The notes beneath the pieces are model-generated. The model was not told the origin of the DNA, made no database searches, and was given only the letters and a program-made list of their open reading frames with translations. From Unio delphinus (Eukaryota; Mollusca; Bivalvia; Unionida; Unionidae), in assembly GCA_029339505.1 (NCBI GenBank), contig JAQISU010000022.1, forward strand, positions 16,676,001 through 16,740,000: a stretch of DNA of 64,000 nt, in the 5' to 3' direction. Every line of letters begins with the position of its first letter. Position 1 is the first letter of the stretch. The position numbers and the translations under genes were made by a program. Of this stretch, positions 33,148 to 42,410 are shown piece by piece.

Positions 33148-33381
33148 AGCAGCAGAGGGGGCGAATCATACAAAGCACTTTGCGTCGGCGAGGCTTCCTT
33201 CTCGTTAATATATAATAGAAAGGTCTATTTGAGAAATTTAGGCTTTCTAGTAAATGCTTAATAGAAGGGTCGATTTGGTAAACTAAGGCTCCTCGTAAAT
33301 CGTAAAAAAAAGCGTCGAACCAAGGCTTCCTCGTCGACGCCAAGGTCGTTGTCGCCGCCCCCTCTGCTGCTATGGGTTAAC
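33148..33381 (+). repeat. left terminal inverted repeat (TIR-L)
   Basis: It runs from AGCAGCAGAGGGGGCG to CTGCTGCTATGGGTTAAC and pairs with 50359-50593 with about nine differences by eye. It has internal structure: the first ~16 bases return inverted near its inner edge (GCCCCCTCTGCTGCT), and a degenerate AGGCTTCCTCGTAAA-type motif recurs four times, at 33191, 33240, 33286 and 33323. Confidence 0.95.
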
Positions 33382-33602
33382 CGAATATTTTATCAAGTCC
33401 GACACGATATTGCGTACGAGGATCTGATAAATTTATCGTCACAAATCCATATGGGATTGACTGAGCGTGACTAAAGAAATTTCTAAATTGATTAAAATCC
33501 ATATCGCTGCACCAAGTTAACCAAATATTTCGTAGTGTATGGTTGTCAACTCCGTTAAACATGCATAACAAATTGCAGTTATCTCTGATCACTTTTGGTA
33601 TT

Positions 33603-33832
33603 TGAGCGTATCGTTGTTTTGTTTTTAATGGTTTAACGCCATTTTTAAGCACAATATAGGCTATACATGGCGGCCAGTATTAATGATGGAGGAAGAAACC
33701 GGACAAAGCCCGGAAAGAACCACCGACCCACGAGAAGCTACTGGCAAGCTTTCTCACATAACTACATTTGCCGAATCTTAGACTCGAACACACGCAGACA
33801 GAGGTGAGATGGCAGTGGTGAGCGTATCGTTG
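33603..33832 (-). mobile_element. SINE family A inserted into the ATPase gene, with 14-bp TSD
   Basis: TGAGCGTATCGTTG occurs at 33603-33616 and 33819-33832, bracketing a 5'-truncated SINE (33617-33818) in the same orientation as the ATPase. Its A-rich tail (reverse of TTTTGTTTTTAATGG) abuts the left duplication. The body has a B-box-like 'GTGTTCGAGTCT' and the 'ACTGGCCGCCATGTATAG' motif. The duplicated bases are ATPase coding sequence, so insertion came after viral integration. Confidence 0.9.
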
Positions 33833-33833
33833 A

Positions 33834-33939
<106 letters not shown>

Positions 33940-34342
33940 CGGTGTTTTTATGCCTGCCTCTGGAAAATATCCTAGCAGGATTCTTTTGATTGTCTAACAT
34001 CACATCATCATATACGACTAAGTTGTTAATACTTCCATCGATATCATCAATGCTCGGTGCTTCTTCGATATCGGTTATAAATTCAATAGAACCCTCGCCG
34101 TTGATTTCAATTGCTCTCTCGTTAGCATCCTTTAACACGTTGTAACATCTCTGATCGTCTACACTCGGGGCTACTAAAATTAACTTCTTCCATTTCATCC
34201 ATCTAGTTATCAAATTAAGTAGCAGTTGTGTCTTGCCACTTCCAGATGGTCCGATTATAATCATTCTAATTAAATTCGGCAACATCACATGGTGTATAAT
34301 AGGTTCCCGTCGTCGGGTAGCTGAATAATCAATTACATTCAT

Positions 34343-34359
34343 GTTATTATAAATATATT
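34343..34359. promoter_or_regulatory. 17-bp AT-only divergent intergenic spacer
   Basis: Only GTTATTATAAATATATT separates the ATG of the ATPase (minus) from the ATG of the PLA2 gene (plus). It contains a TATAAATATA stretch readable in both directions. A spacer this short means the promoters must be this AT-rich core or lie inside the opposite gene. Confidence 0.5.
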
Positions 34360-34873
34360 ATGGATCTATATTGTGTGAAATGTAAGAAGCGTACTGGCAC
34401 AAACGACTTGACGACGATTACAACTAGCAATAACAGATCAGCACTTTCTGGTAAGTGTGTACAATGTAGTACAAAAATATTTAGATTTGTTTCCAAGGAT
34501 TTTAAAAAAAAAACGAGGAGGTGATATTGCAGCCAAGCTAAATAATCTCCCGGGAACACCATGGGCGAAGTATCCAGGAGAAAAACACCTTCCAGGGTAT
34601 AGTTATTGTGGACCCGGAAGCAGACTCGACATCAGGCTCGATGGTCAAAACCAACCTCGACGTGGTGAAGAACCAATAAACGCCATTGATAAAGCGTGTC
34701 ATGCTCATGATGTCGCTTATAAAAGCAGCAATCTGCAACACAGACATCTCGCAGATGTTTTATTAATTCACGCGTTGAATTCTATCACTGATAAATCCTT
34801 CAAAGAAAAATTGGCTTCATGGTTAGTCAAATCAGCGATGAAAGGTAAATTGATGTTAGGTGCTGGTAATTAA
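34360..34873 (+). pseudogene. zinc-ribbon plus parvovirus-type phospholipase A2 protein
   Basis: The start is ATG 34360. The first ~50 residues form a zinc ribbon (YCVKCKKR...GKCVQC) of the DUF5679 type. A run of ten A at 34503-34512 shifts the frame; the second frame holds the phospholipase domain with the calcium loop YSYCGPGSRLD and the catalytic helix IDKACHAHDVAY (His-Asp pair), then a Lys-rich tail ending LGAGN. In parvovirus VP1 this PLA2 domain acts in endosomal escape. A like role here is inference. The shift sits in a homopolymer, so it may be a sequencing error or one recent mutation. The integrase ATG follows 8 bases after the stop. Confidence 0.85.
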
Positions 34874-34880
34874 TAACAAC

Positions 34881-35792
34881 ATGGAATCTATTTATTATTC
34901 TCCAAAAGGATACTGGAGGGGTAAAGCAGCAATTGGTAAACTCGCTAGCGCCGCGAAGGTGAAAAATACCACTGCAGCGGATTGGTTATCCAAACAGGCG
35001 ATATGGCAAATTTATCTACTGCCGCCTATACTAATTAACTACTCGCATTTTGATGTGACCGTTCCTAATGAAGTTCATCAGGCTGATATATTATTTCTGC
35101 CACATTATGGTGGTTACAAATACGCGTTAACTGTAGTTGATGTTGCGAGTCGATACAAACAAGCAGAACCGCTAAAGACAAAATCATCAACTGAAGTGGC
35201 TTCTGCATTTGAAAAGATTTATCGAAGGGGTCCTCTGCGCTGGCCAAATCTATTACAAGTTGATCCTGGCAAGGAATTTCAGGGTGCAGTGTTATCAACA
35301 ATGAAGCATCATAATGACACTATCAGACGAGGGTATACTGCACTACATCGCGATCAGGCAATTGTTGAACGATTTAATCGTACACTTGCTGAGCGGTTAT
35401 TCGGATATCAATATGCTAAGGAATTTATTCAGGATAAACGATCTCGTGAATGGGTTAAGAGATTACCAGCTGTGATTACCGCGCTAAATAACGAGGTTAC
35501 TCGAGCAATCAACATGAAACCTAACAACGCGATTAAAAAGAAGTATATACCAGTAAAACCGCAAAAAGATTTTTCAAAACAACCAATACTCGGTAATGTC
35601 ACTGTTAGGTATTTATACGAACCAGGAGAGCTTGAAGGTGGTAAAAAAGGGCTACTGATCCTATTTGGAGCGTTACCGCGCATAAAATATCTAGTATAAC
35701 ACGATTTGACCGCTCCTCAGCGAGGATTTACTCGTGAACAACTACAAGTGATACCCGAGGATACTAAATTACCGCCGCGTGGTCTTAACTAG
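34881..35792 (+). pseudogene. INT: retroviral-type integrase (rve), frameshifted C-terminus
   Basis: The start MESIYYSPKGYWRG at 34881 is preferred over the ATG at 34860. The DDE core has Asp in HQADILFLPHYGG, Asp in LLQVDPGKEF and Glu in AIVERFNRTLAERLFGY. The C-terminal VRYLYEPGELEGG region then shifts frame at an A run (about 35645), continues as KRATDPIWSVTA, shifts back near 35717, and ends with PQRGFTREQLQVIPED up to a TAG at 35790-35792. Polinton integrases catalyse insertion with short target duplications, matching the duplication seen here. The stop overlaps the convergent HNH end by 8 bases. Confidence 0.9.
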
Positions 35793-36040
35793 CATCTCTT
35801 TGTCTGTTGCACTCAAGACAAGTCAGCATCACATTATCCCTGGTATGACCTACGCTGCCTTCTTTTCTGTCTTCGTTAAACTGTCGAGGATCTTTATCCG
35901 ACCAACACCAACACATTATACAATTGCAACTCGCGCAGTAATTATTCTGTTGTTCTTTTAGCGTAATTATTAATTCAGCGTCAATATCAAATTCTCTGTT
36001 ATTTTTTTTTTGTCTTGTTGTTTATAACCAGAAAGTTTTT
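35785..36040 (-). other. HNH endonuclease-like domain at the C-terminus of the polymerase-helicase gene
   Basis: After an A-tract frameshift beyond the helicase stop, the frame reads REFDIDAELIITLKEQQ, a CxxC pair (YCASCNCIMC), DPRQFNEDRKEGSVGHTRDN and a second CxxC (LTCLECNRQR). The paired cysteines and the DxR...GHTxDN core are those of HNH/endonuclease VII-like domains. One expected catalytic His appears as GHT. Confidence 0.75.
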
Positions 36041-37432
36041 TCAGATTATATCATCGCTGATAATATCACTTATTGTAGTGTCGTTATCATCTAAAATAAC
36101 TCTTCGAAGTTGATTTATTCTTCGTACTCTGGATACTGCGAGATAAACAAAATTCGACCACTCGATGTGATTATCCACCATCCAAACAATCGTATCTGTT
36201 ATAGTCAATCCCTGTGAAGAATGTATCGTCGCTGCGTAACCTAGCGCAATATCATTTAACACTAAATTCTGCTTTCTTGACTCTGTCAAGCCTGGAATAT
36301 CAACTTCAATATTCTGTTTTCGTGTATCCGAAGGTCTATAACACAACGGTACTGGAAGTGTTGTAAATTTTTTTTTATGCAATTCAAATAACTTCCTTTT
36401 AAGTGTGTCTCTGTATATTTTTCTACTTGCTACTATCAAATCGTTTGGTCTCCACGCTTCCCAAAAATCTTTTAATGGTGTTTCCGAAATTATTTCACGC
36501 GCTATCTCACAATGGATTCTATCAGGTTGTAATCTGATTAGTTTTTTTAAGTCGCGTAATTGTTCATCAAGTGCTCTATGATCAGTATTAATTTCTTCAT
36601 AATAGTCTACAAAATTCTTTAGCCAATCATGTGGGGATAAACCGACAAATGGTGGTGGTTGACCATGATCGTCGCACATTATTACTTTTGTATTCGCTAA
36701 CAATAACCAATCGAAAAATCTTTGTAATACATCTAGCGATACCGTGCATATCTCATCCCAAATAATGACTTCAGGAATAAATTTTTCACCCATTCGTTCA
36801 GGAGTCCATTCATCGCCTTTCCATCGAAAGAATCTGTGATAAGTACAAGCATTTACCCCTCGTTGTTTCTTCTTTCTGGCGAGTCTGTGTGTTGGTGTTA
36901 GTACAATCATATTTGATTTCCCACAAAATAACTCAATCGCACGAGTCGTCTTTCGTGACCCGCCACAGCCGTTTAGGTAGCTGGTTTTATATCTACATAT
37001 TGGATCAGATATCTGCGGTGCATTAAATAGTTCTGATATCTGATTATTTTTCAAATCTTCAATCGTAACATCTGCTGATTTTGAATAGTCACGCAGTATT
37101 TCCCGCTTAATTCTCCATGATCCCCTTCTCTCATCAGAATTAGTGAATTCAGCCACTGCTTCGCTGTGTTTCCCGTCTATATAAAATGAATCAGTGGCTA
37201 CTCTAACTGCCGTGTCAGGAAATCTATTTATCATGGAAAATAAATTGATAGAAGCATAAGCTAGCATAGACGCCCTCAAATGTGTATACTGAAGATTTTC
37301 TCCATCTGCGTAAGTAACAATTGTACCGAATTTTGTTCCATCGGACAAGAAAGCGTCTTTGCGATCGACATATATACCCTTATATGTTATATCCGCGATT
37401 ATAAAATCATGCTCAAGACTATCTATAATCAA
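36041..37432 (-). CDS. polymerase C-terminus plus superfamily 1 helicase (open segment, 463 codons)
   Basis: Residues 1-90 are the polymerase C-terminal palm: YTHLRASMLAYASINL then motif C ATDSFYI at about 79-85. From about 150 a complete SF1 helicase follows: Walker A GCGGSRKTT (155-163, with Arg where the second Gly is normal), IIWDE (Walker B), MCDDHGQPPP (motif III), GYAATIHSSQGLT (motif V) and VYLAVSRVRR (motif VI). It resembles Pif1/RecD-type helicases. This is the longest open frame of the virus. The altered Walker A suggests loss of activity in this copy. Confidence 0.88.
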   Translation of the reverse strand: MIIDSLEHDFIIADITYKGIYVDRKDAFLSDGTKFGTIVTYADGENLQYTHLRASMLAYASINLFSMINRFPDTAVRVATDSFYIDGKHSEAVAEFTNSDERRGSWRIKREILRDYSKSADVTIEDLKNNQISELFNAPQISDPICRYKTSYLNGCGGSRKTTRAIELFCGKSNMIVLTPTHRLARKKKQRGVNACTYHRFFRWKGDEWTPERMGEKFIPEVIIWDEICTVSLDVLQRFFDWLLLANTKVIMCDDHGQPPPFVGLSPHDWLKNFVDYYEEINTDHRALDEQLRDLKKLIRLQPDRIHCEIAREIISETPLKDFWEAWRPNDLIVASRKIYRDTLKRKLFELHKKKFTTLPVPLCYRPSDTRKQNIEVDIPGLTESRKQNLVLNDIALGYAATIHSSQGLTITDTIVWMVDNHIEWSNFVYLAVSRVRRINQLRRVILDDNDTTISDIISDDII

Positions 37433-38554
37433 CCGTGAAGAATATCGTTTATTGTCTTATTTTCCATCCTGAGTAAATTTACCGATTATTCTTCTACCAG
37501 GCTCTTTTGCGTCTTTTTTCCTAACTTCAAAAAACTGTTTGGACCATTTCACGATATTTTCTTCGTCAAGATCGGGAAACTGTTTTCGTTGTTCGATGAT
37601 TATACTATCTAGATTGGGTTGTGGTAACCAGACTTTAGTCTGAGCTCGATAGGATATAATCGCTTCACTGACAATCAGCGATATCAGCATTCTACAATCA
37701 ATCATATACCGTAATAGCACTATTGGCATCCAGTGTTTTTCAGATATGTGTCTACCAATCCAAACCTAACAGCACGGATGAAGTCCTGTAGCCAATTAAA
37801 ATGATACCACACGAGCGAATCCGGTTAAATCGAAATCGGGTAGTGGTCCATTAATAGCAACACGGGCCATCTCGTGTGTGGGATGTCCAAATCGCTTAAA
37901 GTATTCAGCGCATTCTCCGTACCCGAGAAAACTTGCCGGATAACACGCGACTATATCAACTGAAATAATAGTTTCAGCTGTTTATTTTGTATTCCATAAT
38001 CCACCGTGGTTAAATTCTATACAACTTGATTTGATGTCTTTGAGAAATTCAGCTCGCGTTGGTTTCCACGTGTTTCTCTTTCTCGCAAAATGAGCTGCAA
38101 CCGACGGAATTGTAAAACAGTTTGTTAGTAATTGTTCGTCGTCGAAACTCTTCGAGAAACTACTAGCTAGTTTTTTCATCGCCTCATGGAGGGCTTCAGT
38201 GCGGTATAATTCTCCATTGGGTCTTACAAATTGATCGAATCTACCCTCGGAGTTTTCAAAACTGTGAAGTAACCACACTGACACAGGATCGTTTTTACTC
38301 AACTGGTGAATACAATCAAATAGTTTCTCTTCAGAGAATTCTTCTCCAGAGAACTCCCCGGAAAATTCCGGGGGTATATATTTTATGGTTCCATCCCGCG
38401 GAAATATTGTTATTGCAGGTGCCCACGCGTGTTCGTTATGATCAATAATTTTGATTGGAGCTCCTCTTAACTTATATTTCGGTTCGTATAATATTTCTCC
38501 TGTTATCGTCATTACCGATATTGGGAATCTTAATGATGTTTCTAATTTGGCTAT

Positions 38555-39208
38555 TTACTTGATCGTTGCCCCCCGCTCCTTTACTGTTAATTCCCATTCA
38601 TTTATTTTTTTGCGTCTTAGATCAGTCAATTTGTTTCCACGCAACGCATTTGTGAAGTGTTCTATTATTCGTTCTGCTACACAATTAACCCTTGACGAAG
38701 TCAGCGACGATAGTTTCATCGGTGCTAGTTTTTCAATACTCGATTTATCATTTAACGGATATATCCCATAAACAACTGCTGTTACAGGATAAGATCTCTC
38801 GTAGTATGGTTTGTCAATTCCAGTCAGAATTCCTGGTTTTGAATCTTGACTCACAGTGACAGTTCTTTTATCCTTCAAGATGGGTTCAATTTTATCCCGA
38901 ATAATCCAATCTCCCGTGTCTGAACGGATAATGAATTTTATTCTAAAAAAATACCTTTTTCTCCCAAGATGTGAAATTATCACTGCTGCGTTTTTATCGT
39001 TCATGGTAGCATCAACACTACCATCAATTCGAAATGTTGACCAACAGTGAGATGCTCCATCATGCTTGAATTCATTAAAACAATCACGGATTTTACCTAT
39101 CATGGTTCTATCACGTATTAGATTCTTTGGCTTATCAGAGACTTTATCGAGATTGAATTTAGAATTTTTCGAAGGTGTAATTTTCGATAATCTCTTGAAC
39201 TCCTTCAT
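38555..39208 (-). CDS. N-terminal segment of the viral polymerase gene
   Basis: 217 codons are open from ATG 39208 to an in-frame TAA. It is Lys/Ile-rich with no motif I can name. Its place directly in frame ahead of the polymerase suggests a terminal-protein-like or regulatory N-terminus. That is inference. Confidence 0.6.
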   Translation of the reverse strand: MKEFKRLSKITPSKNSKFNLDKVSDKPKNLIRDRTMIGKIRDCFNEFKHDGASHCWSTFRIDGSVDATMNDKNAAVIISHLGRKRYFFRIKFIIRSDTGDWIIRDKIEPILKDKRTVTVSQDSKPGILTGIDKPYYERSYPVTAVVYGIYPLNDKSSIEKLAPMKLSSLTSSRVNCVAERIIEHFTNALRGNKLTDLRRKKINEWELTVKERGATIK

Positions 39209-39330
39209 ATAATAATTAAAACAAGTATTTAAATAGAGAATTTATTATATAATGAATCATTGCAAATGGCTTATGATTTGATCAGTAACCGTGTAACAAA
39301 TCATGCAGAAAGGAATTCTGTGGGTATCAT

Positions 39331-39600
39331 ATGCAAAGCGTTCGACGGGGCAGCCTTGGTCCAATTCCATGTATAAGATGTGGGGTAGGGGTGAGAGGAA
39401 TATCACAATTGTGTCTCGGTTGTGGTGGTAAGCGATACAGAGAGCTGAAGCGTTATTATGATAAACTAACTAAGAATTCCATCAATAACTCTGACCCTGA
39501 CAGCGTCAATGACAAAGTTATAAGAACTCCTCAAGACTACATCGGAAGATTTCCAAGTAATGTAATAATTCAACCAAACAATGAATTAGACAAACAATAG
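39331..39600 (+). CDS. small zinc-ribbon protein
   Basis: The 89-residue frame is intact. Near its start it carries two CxxC knuckles, CIRCG and CLGCGGKRY, fourteen residues apart, followed by a charged helix. It diverges from the polymerase start, with about 120 bases between. Function is unknown; its size and zinc ribbon suggest a nucleic-acid-binding or regulatory viral protein. Confidence 0.55.
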   Translation: MQSVRRGSLGPIPCIRCGVGVRGISQLCLGCGGKRYRELKRYYDKLTKNSINNSDPDSVNDKVIRTPQDYIGRFPSNVIIQPNNELDKQ

Positions 39601-39612
39601 TATAGTATATAA

Positions 39613-40103
39613 ATAAACCAAGAATTCCGACCACACCCTGTGATTCCAAACTATGAAGCGTCTCGTGATGGTATTATCAGAAACCGTAGATTGAAGAAAA
39701 TAGTTGGGTGGGATAATGGTGTGGGGTATTTGATGTTTACTGTGGGAAGAGGAAATATTACTGCAACAGATTCGTCTTCGAGGTGTTTAATGGATTGATC
39801 AAGGATGGTCTTGTTATTGATCTCATTGATTCCAATCCGCATAATAATAAATTGGATAATCTGCAAGTTATTTCACAAAGTGAGAATTTAAAACGAGGAA
39901 AGATTGGGAAATACTCGAAAAATGCGAGACCTATAAAATCTTTTAATACAGCAACTAACGAAGAAATTACATTTCAATCTATGAATGAAGCCGGTAGATA
40001 TTTTGATATTTGTATGTCCTCAGTACGATGTGTAGCAGAGAATATAACCAAGACCGCTGTCTCCAGAAAAAATAGACAAAAAATTCAGTTTTCGTATGTC
40101 TAA
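39613..40103 (+). pseudogene. HNH homing-endonuclease-like gene (NUMOD4-HNH-NUMOD1 order), frameshifted
   Basis: The first frame gives PVIPNYEASRDGIIRNRRL, a NUMOD4-like start, and breaks near 39750. The second gives the HNH core LVIDLIDSNPHNNKLDNLQV, with Leu in place of the usual first catalytic His, and then a NUMOD1-like SFNTATNEEITFQSMNEAGR repeat. Such genes are selfish cargo in phages and large viruses. The lost His and the shift argue that this one is dead. No clear ATG was found for the first frame. Confidence 0.7.
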
Positions 40104-40239
40104 TCGTGTTTTATACTATTTGTTATAGCACCAACGGAGATAATTCGTGTAGGTATGTTACGGTTTATGATAGATTTATGGATCTCAATCGCTGTGTCAT
40201 CTGATTTCTGATTGGTTGATTTTTTTAACTACCACGATA

Positions 40240-41240
40240 ATCTATTTTGTGAGGAAATTAATTAAATACGCAGTGTTTATAAACAATTGTATATTTTTTT
40301 CTTTCAAGTATTCGGTTCTGCTTCAATATTTTCAGTAAATACAACAATTCATGTCTTATATTCCACGTCATTCATTATATTGTACAGTCAGCCCGAGCTA
40401 GTATTGATCGGTTGCCTTCAGTTACTGACACGCGTAACACCTGTTCGTTATTGATTTACGCATTATACCTGTAAAAACAGTTAGTGCAATTATCTGAAAA
40501 CGAATCAAATATACAGTGTTTACAAACGTTCGGCTCTGCTTCAATATTGTCAGTAAGTAAAGTATATAGATTAAAAATAATACGATTGTGGCATCTATAA
40601 TTCACATGCGTTTGACGTACATCACATCTGTTCGTGTTTATCCATTCATCTGTATTTAACTTATCTGTATATTATAAAAACCGTTAGCTCAGTGGAAACA
40701 TATTTTTATTTTGTAAGAAAACGAATAAAATATGTAGTGTTTTACAAATAATTGTATTTTTATTTGTTTCTTTCAAGTATTCGGTTTTGTTTCATACACA
40801 AAGGTATATGGATTCGTTCATTCAGTCAGTTTTGGTTGTGATCGATCCATTAACTTCATATATCACACCTGTTCGCTATTGATTATATTAGCTTACCTGT
40901 ATATTATAAGAACCGTAAGCTCAGTGTAAATACAATTATTTTGTAACAAAACGAATCAAATATTTAGTGTTTTACAAATAATTATATTTTTCTTTTTTTC
41001 TTTTAAGTATTCAGTTTTGTTTCATGGAAAACCTGTAAAATAAAGTCACTGACAGAAATCCAGTCCAGTTTAAAATAACATACATACACATTCACAAACG
41101 GTATATAGATTCGTTCGTGGCTTTGTGATCGATCCATTGACGTCATTACACTTGTTCGCTATTGATTGTATTAGCTTACCTATATATTATATTCAAAACG
41201 TATACCTGTATATAAGAACCATTAGCTCAATCGGTAACGT
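40240..41240 (+). repeat. four degenerate ~220-290-bp direct repeats in viral non-coding DNA
   Basis: The block 'AGTGTTT(T)ACAAA...TTTCTTTCAAGTATTCGGTT(C/T)TG' recurs at about 40264, 40512, 40733 and 40964. It is followed each time by 'CTGTTCG(C/T)TATTGATT' and three times by 'ATAARAACCGTTAGCTCAGTGG'-like sequence. No protein is encoded. The spacing of 221-248 bases is drifting, so the copies are old. Confidence 0.7.
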
Positions 41241-41285
41241 GTCGCGGTGCCATACTGACGGCTATGGTTCGAAACCCGTAACAGG
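41214..41285 (+). ncRNA. tRNA-like sequence (Pol III box A and B), not a good tRNA
   Basis: The last repeat ends in TTAGCTCAATCGGTAAC (A-box-like) followed 36 bases later by GGTTCGAAACCC (B box). The D-stem and acceptor stem do not pair well, so a working tRNA is unlikely. It could be a Pol III-transcribed viral RNA or a SINE head. Confidence 0.35.
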
Positions 41286-41335
41286 CATTATTGCTAACGG
41301 TGGCCGACAGATGGTTTTAATTGTGGGGTGGGTAC

Positions 41336-41462
41336 CTCCGAAATTCAAATTGCAACCGTATATACCAACCACACCGAGCCGTGGTGTGAATGACTTTTCA
41401 TTCAACCCAGGGTGACTTTGTGGGGGGGGGGGGTATAATGGTTGCAATTTGAATGTAGGAGT
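41336..41462. repeat. inverted repeat with ~30-nt arms
   Basis: The left arm CTCCGAAATTCAAATTGCAA plus CCGTATATACC pairs with the right arm GGTATAATGGTTGCAATTTG plus AATGTAGGAG. About 65 bases, including a run of about 12 G, lie between. It stands just before the 93-bp tandem array. Confidence 0.75.
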
Positions 41463-41466
41463 GTCA

Positions 41467-42223
41467 TCATTCATTGACATTATTCATTTAATGTTATATG
41501 TCGTATTGTCTTGTACTGCCCCTATACAATTGCCAAAACACTCGAATGGAATTGTATAATCATTCATTGACATCATTCATTTAATGGTATATGTCGTATT
41601 GTCTTGTACTGCCCCTATACAATTGCCAAAACACTAGAATGGAATTGTATAATCATTCATTGACATCATTCATTTAATGTTATATGTCGTATTGCCTTGA
41701 ACTGTCCCTATACAATTGCCAAAACACTCGAATGGAATTGTATAATCATTCATTGATATCATTCATTTAATGTTATATATAGTATTGTCTTGTACTGTCC
41801 CTATACAATTGCCAAAACACTCGAATGGAATTGTATAATCATTCATTGACATCTTTCATTTAATATTATATGTAGTATTGTCCCCCAATGCCATCCCTAT
41901 ACAATTGCCAAAAGACTCGAATGAAATTGTATAATCATTCATTGACATCATTCATTTAATGTTCTATAATCTATTGTTTGTGCTGTCCATTCGCTAAACA
42001 TATCCTCTTGTGATTCTAACCCGTTATTTGACGAGTTAGGTTCACTCTTAGGGGAATATGCTTTGTGATAAATGTGCTGTCCCTATACAATTGCCAATAT
42101 ATGTAATGTGCCGTCCCTATACAATTGCCAAAAGACTCGAATGGAATTGTATAATCATTCATCGACATCATTCATTTAATGTTCCTGTGCTGTCCCTATA
42201 CAATTGCCAAAAGACTCGAATGG

Positions 42224-42307
<84 letters not shown>

Positions 42308-42410
42308 ATGTATGTATGTGTGTGTGTGTGTGTGTGTGTAATGTTCTGTCCCTATACAATTGCTAAAACACTCGAATGGAATTGTATAATCATTCATTGA
42401 CATCATTCAA
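41467..42410. repeat. tandem array of 93-bp units, each with a hairpin
   Basis: Units begin TCATTCATTGACATCATTCA at 41467, 41560, 41653, 41746, 41839 and 41935 (spacing 93, 93, 93, 93, 96), with further partial units at about 42070-42230 and 42342-42410. Each contains TATACAATTGCCA, an ~11-base spacer, then TGGAATTGTATA, so it can form a 12-bp hairpin. The stems are kept even where the rest drifts. The array is non-coding and lies between the replication and virion gene blocks. Confidence 0.9.
42227..42340. repeat. (TA)n(TG)n microsatellite within the hairpin array
   Basis: The TA run (42227-42299) grows out of the TGGAATTGTATA arm of one hairpin and passes into TG/TATG repeats up to 42340. 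The array unit resumes after it. Confidence 0.95.

Larger units (their letters stand above)
35785..39208 (-). pseudogene. POLB: family B DNA polymerase - SF1 helicase - HNH fusion gene
   Basis: One minus-strand reading frame runs from ATG 39208 to 36041, broken by five in-frame stops (TAA at 38557-38555 and 37984-37982, TAA and TAG in about 37765-37795, TAA at 37459-37457) but with no frameshift. After one more shift it continues into an HNH domain ending at 35785. Order: an unrecognised N-terminal ~215 residues, polymerase motif A (VDIVACYPASF), palm segments (HWMPIVLLRYMIDC; AIISYRAQTKVWLP), motif C (VRVATDSFYI), SF1 helicase, HNH. Polintons normally encode a protein-primed family B polymerase without a helicase. 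I cannot say whether the parts are made as one protein. The N-terminal exonuclease and terminal-protein motifs were not identified. Confidence 0.85.

Noticed and set aside
33140..33343. 67-codon protein in the left TIR
   Set aside because: The frame lies in the inverted repeat and recurs in the right TIR only because the sequence is repeated. It has no domain.
36041..39208. Alternative genetic code (TAA/TAG read as Gln) in the virus
   Set aside because: Attractive for the polymerase gene, but the PLA2, integrase, HNH and accessory genes end naturally at TAA/TAG, and the capsid gene also has an internal TGA. Decay is simpler.
42058..42406. Open frames across the TA/TG run in the viral non-coding region
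   Set aside because: Simple-repeat artefacts overlapping the 93-bp tandem array, with no start context or family.
41467..42410. CRISPR array
   Set aside because: The units are fully repeated with no variable spacers, and the context is an animal genome.
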